From Bordetella genomosp. 5 (GTDB lineage: Bacteria; Pseudomonadota; Gammaproteobacteria; Burkholderiales; Burkholderiaceae_B): a stretch of DNA of 64,000 nucleotides. The notes beneath the pieces were generated by a model. It was given only the letters and a program-made list of their open reading frames with translations. It made no database searches and was not told the origin of the DNA. Positions 61,344 through 64,000 of the stretch are shown one piece after another. Both the position numbers and the translations under genes were made by a program. The stretch's first letter is position 1; each line of letters starts with the position of its first letter. The stretch spans positions 124,001 through 188,000 of the forward strand of contig NZ_NEVN01000005.1 of the NCBI RefSeq assembly GCF_002261475.1, given 5' to 3'.

Positions 61344-63493
61344 GCCGTGGTCTCCAGAAAGGTGGCGGGCGTGGTGGGCACGCGCTGGTGGTCGTGCAGC
61401 ACCAGCGAACCCTGCGGGCTGCGGTGGCCGACGAAGCCGTCGGGCACGTGGGTGGTGGTTTCGTCTTCGACGATCAGGGCCGGGCCCGCCACGATCTGGC
61501 CGGTGGCCAGGGCCTCGCGCTCGTAGACCGGTACGTCGCGCCAGCGCGCCGCCTCGAAGTCGTACAGGGTGCGCTGGCCGCTCGGCGTGGCGGGCTGGCG
61601 GCCGGCCGCGTCGATCACGTCGGCCGCAATGGCGCGGCGGGCGCCGGCCTGCGCGGCCACCGACCAGCTCACGGTCTCGGCCGGCACATGCGGCAGGCTG
61701 CGTCCGTAGATCTGCGCGTATCGCTGGGCAAAGTGTTGGCCGAGCGTGTGCACCGCGTCGGCATCGAAGGGCCCCGGCGGCAGATCGATCGCGATTTCAT
61801 GGCCCTGGCCGGCGTAGCGCATATAGACCTGGCGCTTGAGCGAGATCGGTTCGTCCGGCGCGGCGCGGCGCACCACGCCGCGCACCTGTTCGGCCAGCGC
61901 ATCGAGCAGCGAGCCGGCCAGCGTGGTGTCGATGCGGTCGAGCCGCTGGTGCAGGCTGCGCACGGCCTGGTAGGCGATGGGGGTCCACAGAAAGCCCACG
62001 GCCGAGCCCACGCCAGCCGATTGCGGCACGATCACGGTGGCGATGCCGAGCTTGCGGGCGAGCAGGGCGGCGTGCAGCGGGGCCGCGCCGCCGAACGCGA
62101 TCAGCGTGTGATCCTCGGCGGACTTGCCCAACTCGGAGGCGTGCACGCGCGCGGCATTGGCCATGTTCTCGGTCACGACTTCCAGCACCGCGTGGGCGGC
62201 TTCGGGATCGGTGAGCTTGCCGGGCCGGGCGAGATGGGCCTGGACGGCGAGCCGCGCGAGATCGGGATCCAGGGCGACCTTGCCCACCGCGAAGCGCTCG
62301 GGCGTGATGGTGCCCAGCACCGCGTGCGCGTCCGTCACGGTCGCGTGCTGGCCGCCGAGTCCGTAGGCGGCCGGGCCGGGCGTCGAGCCCGCGCTGTCGG
62401 GGCCGACCTGGATCACGCCCAGGTTGTTGATGCGCGCGATGGAACCGCCGCCCGCGCCGATCTCGATCATCTCGATGACGGGAATCCGGATGGGCAGGCC
62501 CGAGCCTTTCAGATGCCGATGCACGCGGCCGAACTCGAAGCTGCGGCTGATCTGCGGCTGGTAGTCGTCGATATAGCAGATCTTGGCGGTGGTGCCGCCC
62601 ATGTCGAAGGAGAGGGCGCGCGCCGCGCCGACCTGCTCGGCGATGTGCTGCGCCAGGATGGCGCCGCCGGCCGGCCCCGACTCCACCAGGCGCACCGGCT
62701 CTTCCACGCCGGTCTGCAAGGTGGCGATCGCGCCGCCCGAGGTCATCAGGAAGGGTTCCGCCCGCAGGCCGCGTTCGCGCGCCGCGTCCTGGAACCGGCG
62801 CAGATAACCGGACACCTGAGGCTGCACATAGGCGTTGGCGCACACGGTGGAGAGGCGCGGATACTCGCGGATCTCGGCGCACACATCCGAGGAAAGCGAG
62901 ATCCACAGTGCCGGCGCCACGTCGCGCAACAGCTCGCGGATGCGGCGCTCGTGCGCCGGGTGGGCGTAGCTGTGCAGCAGGCACACGGCCACGCTTTCGA
63001 TACCGTCGTCAAGCAGCCGGGCCGCCAGGGCCCGGACTTCGGCTTCGTCGAGCGGCGTCAGCACCCGGCCTTGCGCATCCACGCGCTCGGCGACGCCATG
63101 GCGCCAGTCGCGCCGCACCAGCGGCTGCGGCTTGTCCAGAAAAATATCGTATTGCGCATAGCGGTCTTCCAGACCGATCTCGACCAGGTCACGAAAGCCG
63201 GCGGTCGTGATGAGCGCGGTGCGGGCGCCCTTGCGCTCGATCAGCGCGTTGGTGGCGAGCGTGGTGCCGAGCACGAGACGCTCCACGGCGGGCCAGCCCA
63301 GGCCGGCGGCCTCGAGCAGTTCGCCGATGCCGGCGAGGACGGCCTGCTCGGGCGCGGCGGGGGTGGTGAGCAGCTTGGCGGAGCGGCGCAGCTCGCCCTG
63401 CTCCAGCACGATATCGGTAAAGGTGCCGCCGACGTCGACGGCCACGCTGACGGCGGCGCGCCGCGCGGCGGGCGCGGGGGATTGAGCGGACAT
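61340..63493 (-). CDS. hyuA: Hydantoinase A/oxoprolinase family protein
   Basis: 717 aa from ATG 63493 (frame opens at 63541). ASKHA-fold ATPase subunit: VSVAVDVGGTFTDIVLEQGELRRSAKLLTTP at the start, LGTTLATNALIERKGARTALITTAGFRDLVEIG, FLMTSGGAIATLQTGVEEPVRLVESGPAGGAILAQ, LSFDMGGTTAKICYIDDY, EIGAGGGSIARINNLGVIQVGPDSAGSTPGPAAYGLGG. It phosphorylates the cyclic amide; HyuB hydrolyses it. Divergent from a second cysteine-dioxygenase-like gene. Confidence 0.92.
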   Translation of the reverse strand: MSAQSPAPAARRAAVSVAVDVGGTFTDIVLEQGELRRSAKLLTTPAAPEQAVLAGIGELLEAAGLGWPAVERLVLGTTLATNALIERKGARTALITTAGFRDLVEIGLEDRYAQYDIFLDKPQPLVRRDWRHGVAERVDAQGRVLTPLDEAEVRALAARLLDDGIESVAVCLLHSYAHPAHERRIRELLRDVAPALWISLSSDVCAEIREYPRLSTVCANAYVQPQVSGYLRRFQDAARERGLRAEPFLMTSGGAIATLQTGVEEPVRLVESGPAGGAILAQHIAEQVGAARALSFDMGGTTAKICYIDDYQPQISRSFEFGRVHRHLKGSGLPIRIPVIEMIEIGAGGGSIARINNLGVIQVGPDSAGSTPGPAAYGLGGQHATVTDAHAVLGTITPERFAVGKVALDPDLARLAVQAHLARPGKLTDPEAAHAVLEVVTENMANAARVHASELGKSAEDHTLIAFGGAAPLHAALLARKLGIATVIVPQSAGVGSAVGFLWTPIAYQAVRSLHQRLDRIDTTLAGSLLDALAEQVRGVVRRAAPDEPISLKRQVYMRYAGQGHEIAIDLPPGPFDADAVHTLGQHFAQRYAQIYGRSLPHVPAETVSWSVAAQAGARRAIAADVIDAAGRQPATPSGQRTLYDFEAARWRDVPVYEREALATGQIVAGPALIVEDETTTHVPDGFVGHRSPQGSLVLHDHQRVPTTPATFLETTA

Positions 63494-63640
63494 GGGGGCG
63501 TACCCTGTGGCGGATGAATCGGAGGACGCCGCGTCGTGCACGGCATCGAGGAACTGAAGGCCACGATGCTAGGGAGCCGCAGGGGGCCGCGGAACGACGT
63601 TTTTCGTATGTCCTTATGCGTCGCGGCGCGCCGTCCGCGC

Positions 63641-63661
63641 GCATATGGATAGTCGGTTTTC
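63641..63661 (+). promoter_or_regulatory. Shared motif GCATATGGATAGTCGGTTTTC, copy 3
   Basis: 19 of 21 bases match the element at 24964, and GCATATG-N3-AGTCGG matches 39939. It lies in the hyuA/dioxygenase-like divergent region, 91 nt before the ATG at 63752. Confidence 0.3.
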
Positions 63662-63751
63662 TGCGTTGTCGCGCTGGACCGCAGCGCCGTAGTCTTGGCT
63701 GCATCCCGGCCGGGATCGCATCCCGGACCCCGACGCCACCACGGAATCCCC

Positions 63752-64000
63752 ATGACCACGTTGCCGCCCAGCTCCGATCTCTCTCTTCAGACCACGCGTT
63801 CGCGCGCCGTCGCGGCGTTCATCGCCGACGTGCGCGCCATCCTGCCCGATCCGGCCCGGGCCACGCCCGCCCAGCTGGAGGCGGCGGCCGCGCTGCTGCG
63901 CGGGCTCGCGGCGCGCACCGAACTGTTCGCGGCCGAGGCCTTCGCCTTGCAGCCCGGCCGCCCGGCGTCGATCTACCGACTGGCCGAAGACACCGACGGG
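63752..64000 (+). CDS. Cysteine-dioxygenase-like protein, N-terminal part (3' truncated)
   Basis: The frame is open to the window end (83 codons). The sequence RSRAVAAFIADVRAILPDPARATPAQLEAAAALLRGLAARTELFAAEAFAL ... IYRLAEDTDG aligns in pattern with the N-terminus of the cupin protein at 43412 (ALADIRLILAAQ..., LAAERHLFPASEF..., YRLNPDDGDD). It is therefore a probable paralogue of the thiol dioxygenase. The iron-binding histidines would lie beyond the window. Divergent from hyuAB. Confidence 0.68.
   Translation, partial: MTTLPPSSDLSLQTTRSRAVAAFIADVRAILPDPARATPAQLEAAAALLRGLAARTELFAAEAFALQPGRPASIYRLAEDTDG

Overview
The window is high-GC DNA with dense, short-spaced genes. It looks like a chromosomal segment of a betaproteobacterium of the Alcaligenaceae (Bordetella/Achromobacter-like). 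The basis is a Bug-type solute receptor, a narK-ppiC-narIJHG respiratory nitrate reductase block, phasin and CysB-like genes, and the general gene style. No rRNA, tRNA, CRISPR array, transposase or phage gene was found.

Positions 1-26,750 form a 'stress island' of small, mostly non-metabolic genes: DUF883, BON, PRC-barrel, DUF378, PIG-L, glycine-zipper, DUF4142, SDR, DUF748, a yqjD/E/K-like set, topoisomerase IB, DJ-1/PfpI, DUF3182-hydrolase-CinA, a free-standing phosphoglucose isomerase, ybhP-clsB-ybhN, DUF3309, several tiny hydrophilic proteins and a phasin. The striking feature is that nearly every transcription unit here starts with the same 15-nt core, GGYRYR-N4-TTGCK. This is the -24/-12 signature of sigma-54 (RpoN) promoters. 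I count 17 in the first 26.3 kb and one more at 47,966. Many are back-to-back in divergent pairs. They suggest an RpoN-driven general-stress or stationary-phase regulon; no enhancer-binding activator lies in the window. Interspersed are a yqjI/yqjH-like PadR/siderophore-reductase pair, a UspA gene, an OTCase-like protein with a degenerate active site and a Bug receptor.

Positions 26,950-36,110 carry signalling and iron uptake. There is an AhpD-like/PAS/GAF HWE histidine kinase with a convergent single-domain response regulator. A Fur-boxed FecI-type sigma, FecR, TonB receptor and PepSY reductase operon follows.

Positions 36,160-47,930 hold a dipeptide-type ABC transporter without its own binding protein, divergent from an amino-acid ABC transporter operon. 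That operon continues into a cysteine-dioxygenase-like protein and a cystathionine beta-lyase-like enzyme, then a VOC protein and a CysB-like regulator. This looks like sulfur-amino-acid uptake and breakdown. A cysteine-rich flavoprotein (sigma-54 promoter) and a DUF1801 protein follow.

Positions 48,650-57,460 are the nitrate respiration cluster, read on the minus strand: narG, narH, narJ, narI, parvulin, narK. Positions 57,900-64,000 hold an orphan peptide-type binding protein, a hydantoinase/oxoprolinase pair and, divergently, the start of a second cysteine-dioxygenase-like gene cut by the window edge.
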